A stretch of DNA of 37,033 nucleotides, from positions 1-37,033 of the forward strand of contig JBAXQC010000023.1 of the NCBI GenBank assembly GCA_037131955.1, read 5' to 3'. Both the position numbers and the translations under genes were made by a program. Position 1 is the stretch's first letter, and every line of letters begins with the position of its first letter. The stretch is from CAIMMJ01 sp037131955. GTDB lineage: Bacteria; Bacteroidota; Bacteroidia; UBA4408. Shown in pieces: positions 23,245-31,256 of the stretch. Below the pieces are notes generated by a model. That model was not told the origin of the DNA. It made no database searches and was given only the letters and a program-made list of their open reading frames with translations.

Positions 23245-23276
23245 AAAGCTCTGGTAATTATTGCCGGAGCTTTTTG
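23245..23276 (+). terminator. Rho-independent terminator after tRNA-Cys
   Basis: AAAGCTCTGG (23245-23254) pairs with CCGGAGCTTT (23264-23273) with one wobble, and the stem runs into five Ts. It lies one base after the tRNA CCA. Confidence 0.85.
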
Positions 23277-23460
23277 TTATCAATAAAACATTTTTGGAGT
23301 TTTTTAAGAGATAATTTTTTGCCATGGCCAAGTAAAGGCACGTAAAGGATTTCACAAAGCTACTTTGTGCGGAGTGTTGCCAATCAAACGGTGTTAAACT
23401 ATAATTTTCTTTGAAGGCTTAAACTGGATGTTTTTTTAAATTAATTAGTTTAGAAAAACC

Positions 23461-24513
23461 TTACAATTTCTCCATCCACCCAAATTTATCAGCTGTTTGC
23501 CCTGTTCTAATTTTTTGCAGTTCATGGGCAATAATTCTAGAAATATTGGTATCGGTAATTGCTGGCAAATTTATGGTTTGTCCTTTGTATCCCATTATTG
23601 CAATGGGCGCAATTACTGCTGCAGTGCCAACACCAAAGGCTTCTTTTAATTTTCCTTCTTGGTGCTTTTCTAGAATTTCATCCACCGAAATATTTCTTTC
23701 CTCTACTTTAATGCCTATTGATTTTGCAAGTGTAATAATGCTGTCTCTAGTAATACCAGCAAGCTTGCTGGGACTTAAACTTGGTGTTACCAAAACATCG
23801 TCAAAAGCAAACATCAAATTCATTGCGCCAGATTCTTCTACGTATTTATTTTCTTTTGCATCGGTCCATATTAATTGCTGAAAACCTTCTTCCATTGCTT
23901 TTTTTGTGGGATAAAATGAGCCTCCATAGTTTCCAGCTGCTTTGGCATATCCTGTTCCACCTTCGGCAGAGCGACTGTAATGAGTTTCAATTTTTACTTT
24001 TAATGGTTCGGAATAAAACGGCCCTGTTGGTGTGGTAAAAATAATTAGTCTATAGTTTTGCGAGGCTTTTACCCCAATTGCTTCGTCAGTTGCAAAATAT
24101 ATAGGGCGAACATACAGCGAAAGTCCATCTCCTGAAGGAATAAAAGCTTTGTCTATTTCTACTAGTTTTTTAATTCCTTGTATGAATATTTCTTTTGGAA
24201 CGGGAGGCATACACATTCTTTCGGCCGAAACATTTAATCGTTTTTGATTCTCCTCTAGCCTAAAAAATAGTATATCTCCATTTTCATTTTTATAAACTTT
24301 TAGTCCTTCAAAAATACTCTGTGCATGGTGCAAAGCTGACATTGAAGGTGCCACTAAAAATTTTCCATAAGGTTTTATCTGGGGAGTGTTCCATTTTCCG
24401 TTTTCAAAGTCTACAACTAGCATGTGGTCACTAAAAACTTTTCCAAAAACAAGGTTGGTGAAATCTACAGTATTTAATCTCGATTCTTTAGTTAGCTCTA
24501 TCTTAAAATCCAT
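23461..24513 (-). CDS. ilvE: Branched-chain amino acid aminotransferase
   Basis: This class IV PLP aminotransferase catalyses the last step of leucine, isoleucine and valine synthesis, or the first step of their breakdown. With the ATG at 24513 it has 350 residues and starts MDFKIELT, matching the family N-terminus. The frame is open for 21 more codons to an ATG at 24576, but that extension has no family match. The PLP lysine is Lys191 in GTGYAKAAGNYGGSF. The cofactor-binding region EESGAMNLMF and the GTAAVIAP segment near the end are also present. It converges with the tRNA-Cys gene and stands alone. Confidence 0.94.
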   Translation of the reverse strand: MDFKIELTKESRLNTVDFTNLVFGKVFSDHMLVVDFENGKWNTPQIKPYGKFLVAPSMSALHHAQSIFEGLKVYKNENGDILFFRLEENQKRLNVSAERMCMPPVPKEIFIQGIKKLVEIDKAFIPSGDGLSLYVRPIYFATDEAIGVKASQNYRLIIFTTPTGPFYSEPLKVKIETHYSRSAEGGTGYAKAAGNYGGSFYPTKKAMEEGFQQLIWTDAKENKYVEESGAMNLMFAFDDVLVTPSLSPSKLAGITRDSIITLAKSIGIKVEERNISVDEILEKHQEGKLKEAFGVGTAAVIAPIAIMGYKGQTINLPAITDTNISRIIAHELQKIRTGQTADKFGWMEKL

Positions 24514-24993
24514 TGAAAATATATTACGGGCTAAATCTAAATTATTTTTAAAAATTAAATGGTGTGTTTTATACACTAAGATACTGGTTTTAAGTGTTGA
24601 AAAAAAGGATTCATAGCTAAATTTTGTTTTAATATCGATTCATTTGCAAACACTACCCAAAGTAAACACTTTATTACCAAAGTATTGTGCAATAGTTATT
24701 CTGGAAAAATAAATAATTGTAAAAATGTGTGTAAACAAAATTTTTTTTACTGTAAGACATTCAAATTTTTTTGTTGCATGAGCCTTCTAAGCTTTATTTA
24801 TAAATTAAAAATAAAATAGTAGTCACTGAAGAAATTTAATGGGGAATAACTTAAAAAAGCGTGAGAACAACGTAAGTATTAAGCTAGATGTACTTAAAAA
24901 TTAATATGTTGCTTGTGGCAGAAAATTATCTTTATTCGTAAACTCAAATTAGGAACTATAGTTGTTGAAATATTTTGCTGGAGTATTGTTTCT
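24514..24993. other. Intergenic region, 480 bp
   Basis: This AT-rich region lies between two minus-strand genes. It must contain the ilvE promoter and the 3' end of the trpS-DUF952 transcript. I see no strong hairpin, tRNA or convincing reading frame. A plus-strand frame of about 60 codons at 24913-25098 overlaps the DUF952 gene and has no family features. Confidence 0.55.
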
Positions 24994-25323
24994 TTAACTA
25001 AGTATAAAATTACAAACAATAATTCGCTCAGATTTAACGACGGCGGATTTGTTTATCTTACCATAAATATGAGGAAAAAAATCTCCATTGTTGGCTAGTT
25101 CTAATTTTAGTGGAGCAACAAGTTTTTTAGTATCTACGCTTACTAAGTAAACCTTGTCAGTAGATTTAAAATATCTTTTTAATACACCTTCTAGTTGATT
25201 TTTAGTGCAACAATGAACAAATCCTTCTTGTAAAAAAGCAGATGGAAAATAGTCCTCATTTTTTAGTTGTGCTTCCCACCCTTCTATTGAGGCAAAATGA
25301 TAAATAATTGATGTTGATTCCAT
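24994..25323 (-). CDS. DUF952 family protein
   Basis: This 109-residue protein matches DUF952. It has IYHFASIEGWEA at the start, SAFLQEGFVHCCTKNQLEGV in the middle and FPHIYGKINKSAVV near the end. The family has a compact fold, and I know of no demonstrated biochemical role. The conserved His and Cys-adjacent EGFVHC motif is intact. It follows trpS after 5 bp on the same strand, so it is probably co-transcribed with it. Confidence 0.88.
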   Translation of the reverse strand: MESTSIIYHFASIEGWEAQLKNEDYFPSAFLQEGFVHCCTKNQLEGVLKRYFKSTDKVYLVSVDTKKLVAPLKLELANNGDFFPHIYGKINKSAVVKSERIIVCNFILS

Positions 25324-25328
25324 GTTTT

Positions 25329-26297
25329 TTAGAAACCTAGTTTTTGTCGTACATCCCTTAGCGTTACTTGAGCAACTTGAGCGGCCTTTTTTTCGCCAAT
25401 GCTTAAGAGGGCCTCTAATTCATTGGTGTTTTGCATCAAATAACTATATTTTTCTCTTTGCAATTTGTATTTTTCTAAAATGGTATTAAACAGTTCTTTT
25501 TTTGCATGTCCATATCCATATCCCCCGGCAATGTATTTTTCTCTCATGGTTTTGATGGATGCATTATCGGCAATCAAACAAAACAATTTAAAAACATTAC
25601 ACGTATCAGGGTTTTTAGATTCTTCTAATTCTTTACTATCAGTAACAATAAGTTTTATTTGTTTATCTAGTTCTTTTTCGGGTAGAAAAATATCAATAAA
25701 ATTATTGTACGACTTGCTCATTTTTTGTCCATCGGTACCCGGAATAATCATTACATTTTCGTCTATAACGGCCTTTGGCAAAACAAACGTTTGCCCGTAT
25801 AAATTATTAAAATGTTGGGCAATGTCTCTTGTAATTTCTAAATGCTGCACTTGGTCTTTACCTACAGGAACTTCGTTGGCCTGATACAAAATAATATCTG
25901 CAGCCATCAGCACAGGATAAACAAAAAGACCTGCATTTACATCGCTAAGCTTATCAGATTTATCTTTAAAAGAGTGGGCATTTGCCAACATTGGAAAGGG
26001 AGTAAAGCAACTCAAATACCAGGTAAGTTCAGTTACTTGAGGAATTTTGCTTTGGCGATAAAAAAAGTTTTTTTCTGTATCAAAGCCAAATGCAATCCAC
26101 GCTGCAGCCACTGCATAAACGTTATGCATTCTTGTTGCTGCATCTTTAATTGTGGTTAATGAATGAAAATCTGCAATAAAAATGAAAGATTCGGTTTCCT
26201 CCTTTTTAGACAATTCAATTGCAGGCACAATTGCCCCTAAAATATTTCCCAGATGTGGAATTCCACTGCTCTGTATGCCTGTAAGTACTCTTTTCAT
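25329..26297 (-). CDS. trpS: Tryptophan--tRNA ligase
   Basis: This 322-residue class I aminoacyl-tRNA synthetase charges tRNA-Trp. The HIGH-type signature is PHLGN at residues 14-18 and the KMSKS loop is exact at 192-196. The segments FIADFHSLT and YPVLMAADIILY match the family. Its length is normal for the bacterial enzyme. It has a TAnnTTTG promoter element at 26315-26322 and is divergent from rocD. It leads a two-gene unit with the DUF952 gene. Confidence 0.97.
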   Translation of the reverse strand: MKRVLTGIQSSGIPHLGNILGAIVPAIELSKKEETESFIFIADFHSLTTIKDAATRMHNVYAVAAAWIAFGFDTEKNFFYRQSKIPQVTELTWYLSCFTPFPMLANAHSFKDKSDKLSDVNAGLFVYPVLMAADIILYQANEVPVGKDQVQHLEITRDIAQHFNNLYGQTFVLPKAVIDENVMIIPGTDGQKMSKSYNNFIDIFLPEKELDKQIKLIVTDSKELEESKNPDTCNVFKLFCLIADNASIKTMREKYIAGGYGYGHAKKELFNTILEKYKLQREKYSYLMQNTNELEALLSIGEKKAAQVAQVTLRDVRQKLGF

Positions 26298-26314
26298 TTA
26301 GTGATTAATTTTTT

Positions 26315-26322
26315 CAAAAGTA
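26315..26322 (-). promoter_or_regulatory. Minus-7 element TACTTTTG upstream of trpS
   Basis: This is an exact TAnnTTTG match on the minus strand, ending 17 bp before the trpS ATG. The 148-bp gap is shared with the divergent rocD. Confidence 0.5.
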
Positions 26323-26445
26323 CTAAGTAATTGCTAAATTTTTAGTGGATAAAAGTAATGTACGCTGCATTTTCTTTTTTTGAAGAGGCACAAGTAAGAT
26401 ATTTCCATAAAAAAGGATTAACTTTATGCCCTCAAAATCAATTTT

Positions 26446-27684
26446 ATGCCTCAACCAACAACAGTATTAGAAAACTCGTTTAACAAATACATTCAATTAG
26501 AAGAAAATTACGGAGCACACAATTATCATCCTTTACCTGTAGTGATTGAAAAGGGCGAAGGTGTTTTTTTATGGGACGTTGACGGTAAAAAATATTTTGA
26601 TTTTTTATCTGCTTATTCTGCAGTAAACCAAGGGCATTGTCATCCAAGAATTACAAAAGCATTTGTAGAGCAGGCACACAAGCTTACTTTAACATCCAGG
26701 GCATTTTACAATAATTTATTGGGGAAATACGAAAAATACATCACCACTTTTTTTGGCTATGATAAGGTATTGCCTATGAACACAGGAGTTGAGGCAGGAG
26801 AAACAGCCATAAAATTAGCAAGAAAATGGGGATATGTAAAAAAAGGAATTCCTGAAAACGAAGCAAAAATTATTTTTGTAGCTGGAAACTTTTGGGGAAG
26901 AACTCTTGCAGCCATCTCTTCTTCTACAGACCCCAGCAGCTTTAGCGGATTTGGTCCATTTATGCCGGGATATGTAATAATTCCTTACAATGATTTAGAA
27001 GCTTTAGAAAATGCACTAAAAGATAAAACTGTTGCCGGATTTATGTTAGAGCCAATTCAAGGAGAAGCTGGAGTAGTTGTTCCAAACGAAGGATACTTGA
27101 GCAAATCATTTGAATTGTGCCAAAGGTACAACGTTTTATACATTGCCGATGAGGTGCAAACAGGCTTGGCAAGAACAGGAAAAATGTTGGCTTGCGACCA
27201 CGAAAATGTTAAACCAGATATTTTAATTTTGGGCAAGGCTTTAAGTGGTGGCACAATGCCGGTATCTGCTGTTTTATGCAACAACCCTATCATGTTAAAC
27301 ATAAAGCCGGGTGAACACGGCTCCACTTATGGTGGAAACCCTTTAGCTTGTGCAGTTGCAATGGAGGCATTGCAAGTTTTGATCGACGAAAAATTAGCAG
27401 AGAATGCCAATGAATTGGGTAAATTATTGAGGGATGAATTAAAGAATTTAAACAGCCCCCTAATTGCCGACGTTAGAGGAAAAGGATTGCTTAATGCAAT
27501 TGTTATAAAAAATATTCCTGGCAAAGATGCTTGGAGTGTTTGTTTAAAACTGGCAGAAAATGGATTGTTGGCAAAACCTACTCACGGCGATATAATTAGA
27601 TTTGCCCCACCTTTAAACATTACCAAAGAGCAAATATTAGAATGCGTAGAAATCATTAAAAATACATTACTATCTTTTGAATAA
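26446..27684 (+). CDS. rocD: Ornithine aminotransferase
   Basis: This 412-residue class III PLP aminotransferase converts ornithine and 2-oxoglutarate to glutamate semialdehyde and glutamate in arginine and proline metabolism. The PLP lysine is Lys264 in LGKALSGG. The Asp of the ADEVQTGLARTGK segment (about 234-246) contacts the cofactor ring. The ornithine-type N-terminus NYGAHNYHPLPVV (21-33) separates it from other class III enzymes. Its length is typical. Its stop is directly followed by the miaE-like start, so the two genes are co-transcribed. Confidence 0.95.
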   Translation: MPQPTTVLENSFNKYIQLEENYGAHNYHPLPVVIEKGEGVFLWDVDGKKYFDFLSAYSAVNQGHCHPRITKAFVEQAHKLTLTSRAFYNNLLGKYEKYITTFFGYDKVLPMNTGVEAGETAIKLARKWGYVKKGIPENEAKIIFVAGNFWGRTLAAISSSTDPSSFSGFGPFMPGYVIIPYNDLEALENALKDKTVAGFMLEPIQGEAGVVVPNEGYLSKSFELCQRYNVLYIADEVQTGLARTGKMLACDHENVKPDILILGKALSGGTMPVSAVLCNNPIMLNIKPGEHGSTYGGNPLACAVAMEALQVLIDEKLAENANELGKLLRDELKNLNSPLIADVRGKGLLNAIVIKNIPGKDAWSVCLKLAENGLLAKPTHGDIIRFAPPLNITKEQILECVEIIKNTLLSFE

Positions 27685-28266
27685 ATGCTGGGATTAAAAT
27701 TGGCAACCGACCCTAGGTGGGTAGAATTAGTAGAATCTAATATTTCGGAGGTACTTACCGACCATGCATTTTGTGAACAAAAAGCGTTGAGCAACGCAAT
27801 TTCTATTGTGGTAAATTACCCAGAACATACAGAAATTGTGCAACAGCTTTTAGAAATTGCTCAAGAAGAGTTGCAACATTTTAAGCAAGTTCATCAAATT
27901 ATTGTAAAAAGAGGCTTTACGTTGGGCAGAGAAAGAAAAGACAGCTACGTAAACGAACTTATTCAATTTGTACGAAAAGGATACAATAGAGACATTGTGT
28001 TGATGGATCGTTTGCTTTTTTCTGCCATGATAGAAGCCAGAAGTTGTGAAAGATTTAAGGTGTTGTCGCAAAAAATTAATGACCCTGAATTGGCAGAGTT
28101 CTACAGAGAATTAATGATTAGCGAAGCAGGACATTATACCACATTTATTAAATTAGCAAAAAAGTTTTTTCCAGAAAAAGAGGTAGACGATAGGTGGAAA
28201 GCATTTTTAGAATTTGAAGCTTCCGTAATTGCCAATTATGGTAAAAAGGAAACCATCCACGGATAA
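27685..28266 (+). CDS. miaE: tRNA-(ms2io6A)-hydroxylase (MiaE-like), diiron
   Basis: This 193-residue ferritin-like four-helix protein shows two sets of diiron ligands. One is Glu in CEQKALS with ExxH in AQEELQHF. The other is Glu in EARSCERF with ExxH in SEAGHYTTF. Family members hydroxylate the isopentenyl group of modified adenosine 37 in tRNA. The start abuts the rocD stop with no gap. No link between rocD and tRNA modification is evident beyond shared transcription. Confidence 0.9.
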   Translation: MLGLKLATDPRWVELVESNISEVLTDHAFCEQKALSNAISIVVNYPEHTEIVQQLLEIAQEELQHFKQVHQIIVKRGFTLGRERKDSYVNELIQFVRKGYNRDIVLMDRLLFSAMIEARSCERFKVLSQKINDPELAEFYRELMISEAGHYTTFIKLAKKFFPEKEVDDRWKAFLEFEASVIANYGKKETIHG

Positions 28267-28333
28267 TAAATTGCTGAAACAAAAAAATATGTACTTTTAA
28301 ATCGTTATTTATAAATTTAATTTTAAAATAAGT

Positions 28334-28567
28334 ATGAAATTTATTTATGCATCTCTGTTTTTGTTTTTAACAATATGTTTTAGCTCTTGCGAAAAATGTG
28401 TTACTTGCCAACAAATTTCTGCTTCAAACGATAGTCTGTCATTTAAATACCCCGAAACTTGTGGCAGCAGAAAAGATATTATTGACTATCAAGACAGATT
28501 AGAACAAAATAAACCACCACAAAATAAATTAGAGTGCACGGAAAAGAACACTCGTATTTGGGATTAA
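28334..28567 (+). CDS. Small Cys-rich lipoprotein, copy A
   Basis: This 77-residue protein has a lipoprotein signal peptide with lipobox FSSC and acylated Cys19. The mature protein starts CEKCVTC, so two more cysteines (22 and 25) follow the lipid anchor at three-residue steps. Later it has PETCGSR and LECTEK, giving four non-lipidated cysteines that could form two disulfides. The next gene encodes a paralogue with the same cysteine plan. The family is not recognised, and a periplasmic, outer-membrane-anchored location is likely. It starts about 65 bp after the miaE stop. Confidence 0.75.
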   Translation: MKFIYASLFLFLTICFSSCEKCVTCQQISASNDSLSFKYPETCGSRKDIIDYQDRLEQNKPPQNKLECTEKNTRIWD

Positions 28568-28608
28568 AACATTAATTATTTATCATTGCATCATTAAAAT
28601 ATAGAATC

Positions 28609-28839
28609 GTGAAAAAAATTATAAGCACCACCACTTTCTTAATTGCATTAGCAGTTTCTATCTCTTCTTGTAACAAATGCATTACTTGCGAATATACCTA
28701 TAAAAGAGATTTAAAAGATACTACCATTGTAAGACCACAAGTGTGTGGCAATTCTACAGAATTAAATAACGAAGAGTTATCTGCACAAGCGGCATCTGCA
28801 GCAAATTTTGCTCCAGATTATTCATGTACAAAAAAATAG
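28609..28839 (+). CDS. Small Cys-rich lipoprotein, copy B
   Basis: This 76-residue protein starts with GTG at 28609. The signal peptide ends in lipobox ISSC with acylated Cys21. The mature form opens CNKCITC and later has PQVCGNS and YSCTKK, aligning all five cysteines with copy A. Between the cysteines the two proteins differ almost completely, so this is an old tandem duplication. It ends 8 bp before purS and is probably on the same message. Function unknown. Confidence 0.75.
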   Translation: MKKIISTTTFLIALAVSISSCNKCITCEYTYKRDLKDTTIVRPQVCGNSTELNNEELSAQAASAANFAPDYSCTKK

Positions 28840-28847
28840 TTTTTTAA

Positions 28848-29102
28848 ATGAAGTACACTGCTTCCGTAAAAATTATGCCCAATAAAAATCTATTGGACCC
28901 TCAAGGAAAAGCGGTTTTGTTGGGCTTAAAAAATCTAAATTTAACCTTGATAAACGATGTTAGAATTGGCAAGAGTATAGATCTAGAAATTGAAGCCAAC
29001 TCTATTGAGCAAGCAAAAGAAAATGTTGAGATTGCCTGCAGAAAATTATTGGCCAATTCTGTAATGGAATATTTCGAAATTTCCATTACTTCTCAAAGCT
29101 AA
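28848..29102 (+). CDS. purS: Phosphoribosylformylglycinamidine synthase subunit PurS
   Basis: This 84-residue protein matches PurS, the small subunit that bridges PurL and PurQ in FGAM synthesis (fourth step of purine biosynthesis). Visible hallmarks are NLLDPQGKAV near residues 14-23, the NDVRIGKSIDLEIEA segment and CRKLLANSVMEYFEI at the end. purQ and small purL are not in the window, so here purS is away from its partners. It follows lipoprotein copy B by 8 bp. Confidence 0.92.
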   Translation: MKYTASVKIMPNKNLLDPQGKAVLLGLKNLNLTLINDVRIGKSIDLEIEANSIEQAKENVEIACRKLLANSVMEYFEISITSQS

Positions 29103-29103
29103 T

Positions 29104-29120
29104 ATGCTTTTTATAAGCAT
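29104..29120. terminator. Short hairpin between purS and the convergent metalloprotease gene
   Basis: ATGCTT and AAGCAT form perfect 6-bp arms around TTTAT, starting one base after the purS stop. The following sequence is AT-rich but lacks a clean T-run. It may end both convergent transcripts weakly. Confidence 0.4.
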
Positions 29121-29141
29121 TAATACAAATAGAATGTAGAT

Positions 29142-31208
29142 TTACTCTACAATTATTTTCTTAGTAAACATTACATCTGAAGCGTAAACTTTAACCAAAT
29201 ACAATCCTTTTGGCAGGTTTTTTCCATCGCTTAAATTAATGGTATTATTTGCTTCGGCAGAGCGCTGTTTGCTTTTTATTAATGTACCTTTTGAATCATA
29301 CAGTTCCACAAAAAAAGATGAATTAAGCGGAGCATTTAAAAAAATATTTCCAGTGCTTGGGTTAGGGAAAACATCAAAATGTTTACTTTCATTGTTAGTT
29401 GAGGTTAAATCAGGCGAGCCAATGTTTATATCATCAATAAAAACATTATTGGGCTGTGGCAAACTATCTCGGTAATAAACAAATTTAAATAATACGTGAT
29501 CTTCGTTCGCCAAGGCATTAAGGTTAATAGATTCCATCCTCCAATCTCCGCCTCCTTGAGGTATAAACCCAGGCTCGGTGCTGCTACTGGTTACTAATTG
29601 CTGGCCACTTCTACTGTACAACTCTATCCAATTTTGCTCGCAATCAACACTTGCAAAAACCTTTAAGGTATTTACGTGCTCAGGAAAAACCTCTGCAGCA
29701 GCTAATTTAAATGTTAGTATCGGAGCAGAAAAGCTGCTTAAGTTCACCGAAGGACCAATTAGCTCTGCAACGTTAAATCTAAAATTAAATTCTCTGGTAA
29801 GCTTGGCACACAAAATTCCCGAAACACTTGTTTCGTTTGTCATTGCCCATTGTGAACCACCGCTGTTGTTGTTTACTCTCCAATCTATGCCCGGAATACT
29901 ATTACTTTCGAAATTCTCTTCCCAAAAGTTTGCATACACACCCGGCGAATTCTCTTGCACAGAAATAATGTTTTCTAAAAAAATTGGTGTGCTTGAGCCC
30001 GCTGAATTTCCGCAAGAAAAAGTTACGGAATATACACCTGGTGTATTGTAAGTAACAACCGGATTTTGTTCGGATGAAGTGGATGGATTTCCTCCAGGGA
30101 AAGTCCAACTGTAAAATTGCGGAAAACCATTCCAACTGTTGTCGTAAAACGTAATTGGCACGCCAACACATGTTTGGGAATTACTTACGCTAAAAGCTGC
30201 TTGAGGGGTGCAGTTGCTCTGTAAATTATATACACCTGTTAAAGACAAGTTTTCTGCACTGCTCAGATTGTTTCTCCCCGAAACGGCAGAGGATAAGGCA
30301 TCCCTCATTCTTTGTCCTTGACCGGCAGTGAACATTTTGCAGCAATATGAATAGTCCATATAATTCTGAAAGTTTTCGTCAACCCCGGGCGTACAAACTT
30401 GATAGGAGCTAGGATTATTAGAATCCGGACAAAATAAATATCCAAGTGTGGTGGGAGTATCGTCCACAAAATCGTCGCTATTGCAATCAACTCCGGCACT
30501 ATTGCTTCCTCCAAAAACATGATAAAGGTTTAGCCAATGTCCTATTTCGTGGGTGAGTACTCTTGAAATAAAGTAATTTCCGGTGCCAATTGACCCAAAA
30601 TAATTATTAAGCATTACTATAGCGTCTTCACCTGAACCATCAGGCCAAGTGCCCGGTAAATAAGTATAACCTGCAGCAGAAAATCCATTACCCACGTCAA
30701 TGGTTTTTACAATATAAATGTTTAAATACTTTGTAGGGTCCCATGTATAGGCGTATTCCGAAACATTAGCGTCCCAATTTGTATTTGCATCGTAGTAATG
30801 AATAATGCCATTGGTGCAATTCCCTAAGGGATCAATGGTTGGCAATACAAATCTAATTCTTGTGGAATCTGCTATAGAATTAAACGAGGGGATTATTTGA
30901 TTGATATCGGGATTACTTTTAGAAAAATCTTCGTTTAAAATTCTTAATCCATCTCTCACTTGATCATCAGAAATGTTTTCCGGACCGTTTTGGTGTAAAA
31001 TATGAAAAACAATAGGTATGGTGTATGAGGCAGTGAGCACAGAATTTTTTTGCGGCTGAAAATCCATCACTTTTCTTTTTTCTTTTATGAGCGGATATTT
31101 ATTCATCCTGCGTTCCATCAAAATGTCTGTTCCACAAACATTAATTTCTTGTGCAGATGAGCCTACACCGCAAATAAAAAGTAAAAGAAACAATATATTG
31201 TTTTTCAT
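29142..31208 (-). CDS. Secreted M43-family zinc metalloprotease with PKD and T9SS sorting domains
   Basis: This 688-residue protein has a signal peptide (about 1-19). A pappalysin/cytophagalysin-type M43 catalytic domain spans about 60-320, with zinc motif His220-Glu221-xx-His224 and third ligand His230, and the Met-turn NYMDY with Met284. A PKD domain lies at about 340-420 (FYSWTFPGG, YNTPGVYSVTF). A jelly-roll-like region at about 430-605 follows, starting ENFESNSIPG. A T9SS type A sorting domain (FPNPSTG from 614) ends the protein. In most M43 members the zinc motif reads HExGHxxGLxH. Here the usual Gly is Asn (WLNLYH). It is probably active at or outside the cell surface on proteins. It lies 48 bp downstream of the PLP enzyme gene on the same strand. 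Confidence 0.94.
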   Translation of the reverse strand: MKNNILFLLLFICGVGSSAQEINVCGTDILMERRMNKYPLIKEKRKVMDFQPQKNSVLTASYTIPIVFHILHQNGPENISDDQVRDGLRILNEDFSKSNPDINQIIPSFNSIADSTRIRFVLPTIDPLGNCTNGIIHYYDANTNWDANVSEYAYTWDPTKYLNIYIVKTIDVGNGFSAAGYTYLPGTWPDGSGEDAIVMLNNYFGSIGTGNYFISRVLTHEIGHWLNLYHVFGGSNSAGVDCNSDDFVDDTPTTLGYLFCPDSNNPSSYQVCTPGVDENFQNYMDYSYCCKMFTAGQGQRMRDALSSAVSGRNNLSSAENLSLTGVYNLQSNCTPQAAFSVSNSQTCVGVPITFYDNSWNGFPQFYSWTFPGGNPSTSSEQNPVVTYNTPGVYSVTFSCGNSAGSSTPIFLENIISVQENSPGVYANFWEENFESNSIPGIDWRVNNNSGGSQWAMTNETSVSGILCAKLTREFNFRFNVAELIGPSVNLSSFSAPILTFKLAAAEVFPEHVNTLKVFASVDCEQNWIELYSRSGQQLVTSSSTEPGFIPQGGGDWRMESINLNALANEDHVLFKFVYYRDSLPQPNNVFIDDINIGSPDLTSTNNESKHFDVFPNPSTGNIFLNAPLNSSFFVELYDSKGTLIKSKQRSAEANNTINLSDGKNLPKGLYLVKVYASDVMFTKKIIVE

Positions 31209-31256
31209 AATTTATGTTGGAGTTAAAATTAGTAAAAATATTCCTGAAATTTTAAA

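Noticed and set aside
24514..24576. Longer N-terminus for the branched-chain aminotransferase
   Set aside because: The extra 21 residues have no family match. The ATG at 24513 gives the expected N-terminus MDFKIELT.
24913..25098. Plus-strand open frame of 61 codons
   Set aside because: It overlaps the well-supported DUF952 gene on the other strand and has no recognisable features.
26344..26352. DnaA-box-like 9-mer AGTGGATAA in the trpS-rocD gap
   Set aside because: It is a single one-mismatch box in a short promoter gap without repeats or AT-rich clustering. It is expected by chance.
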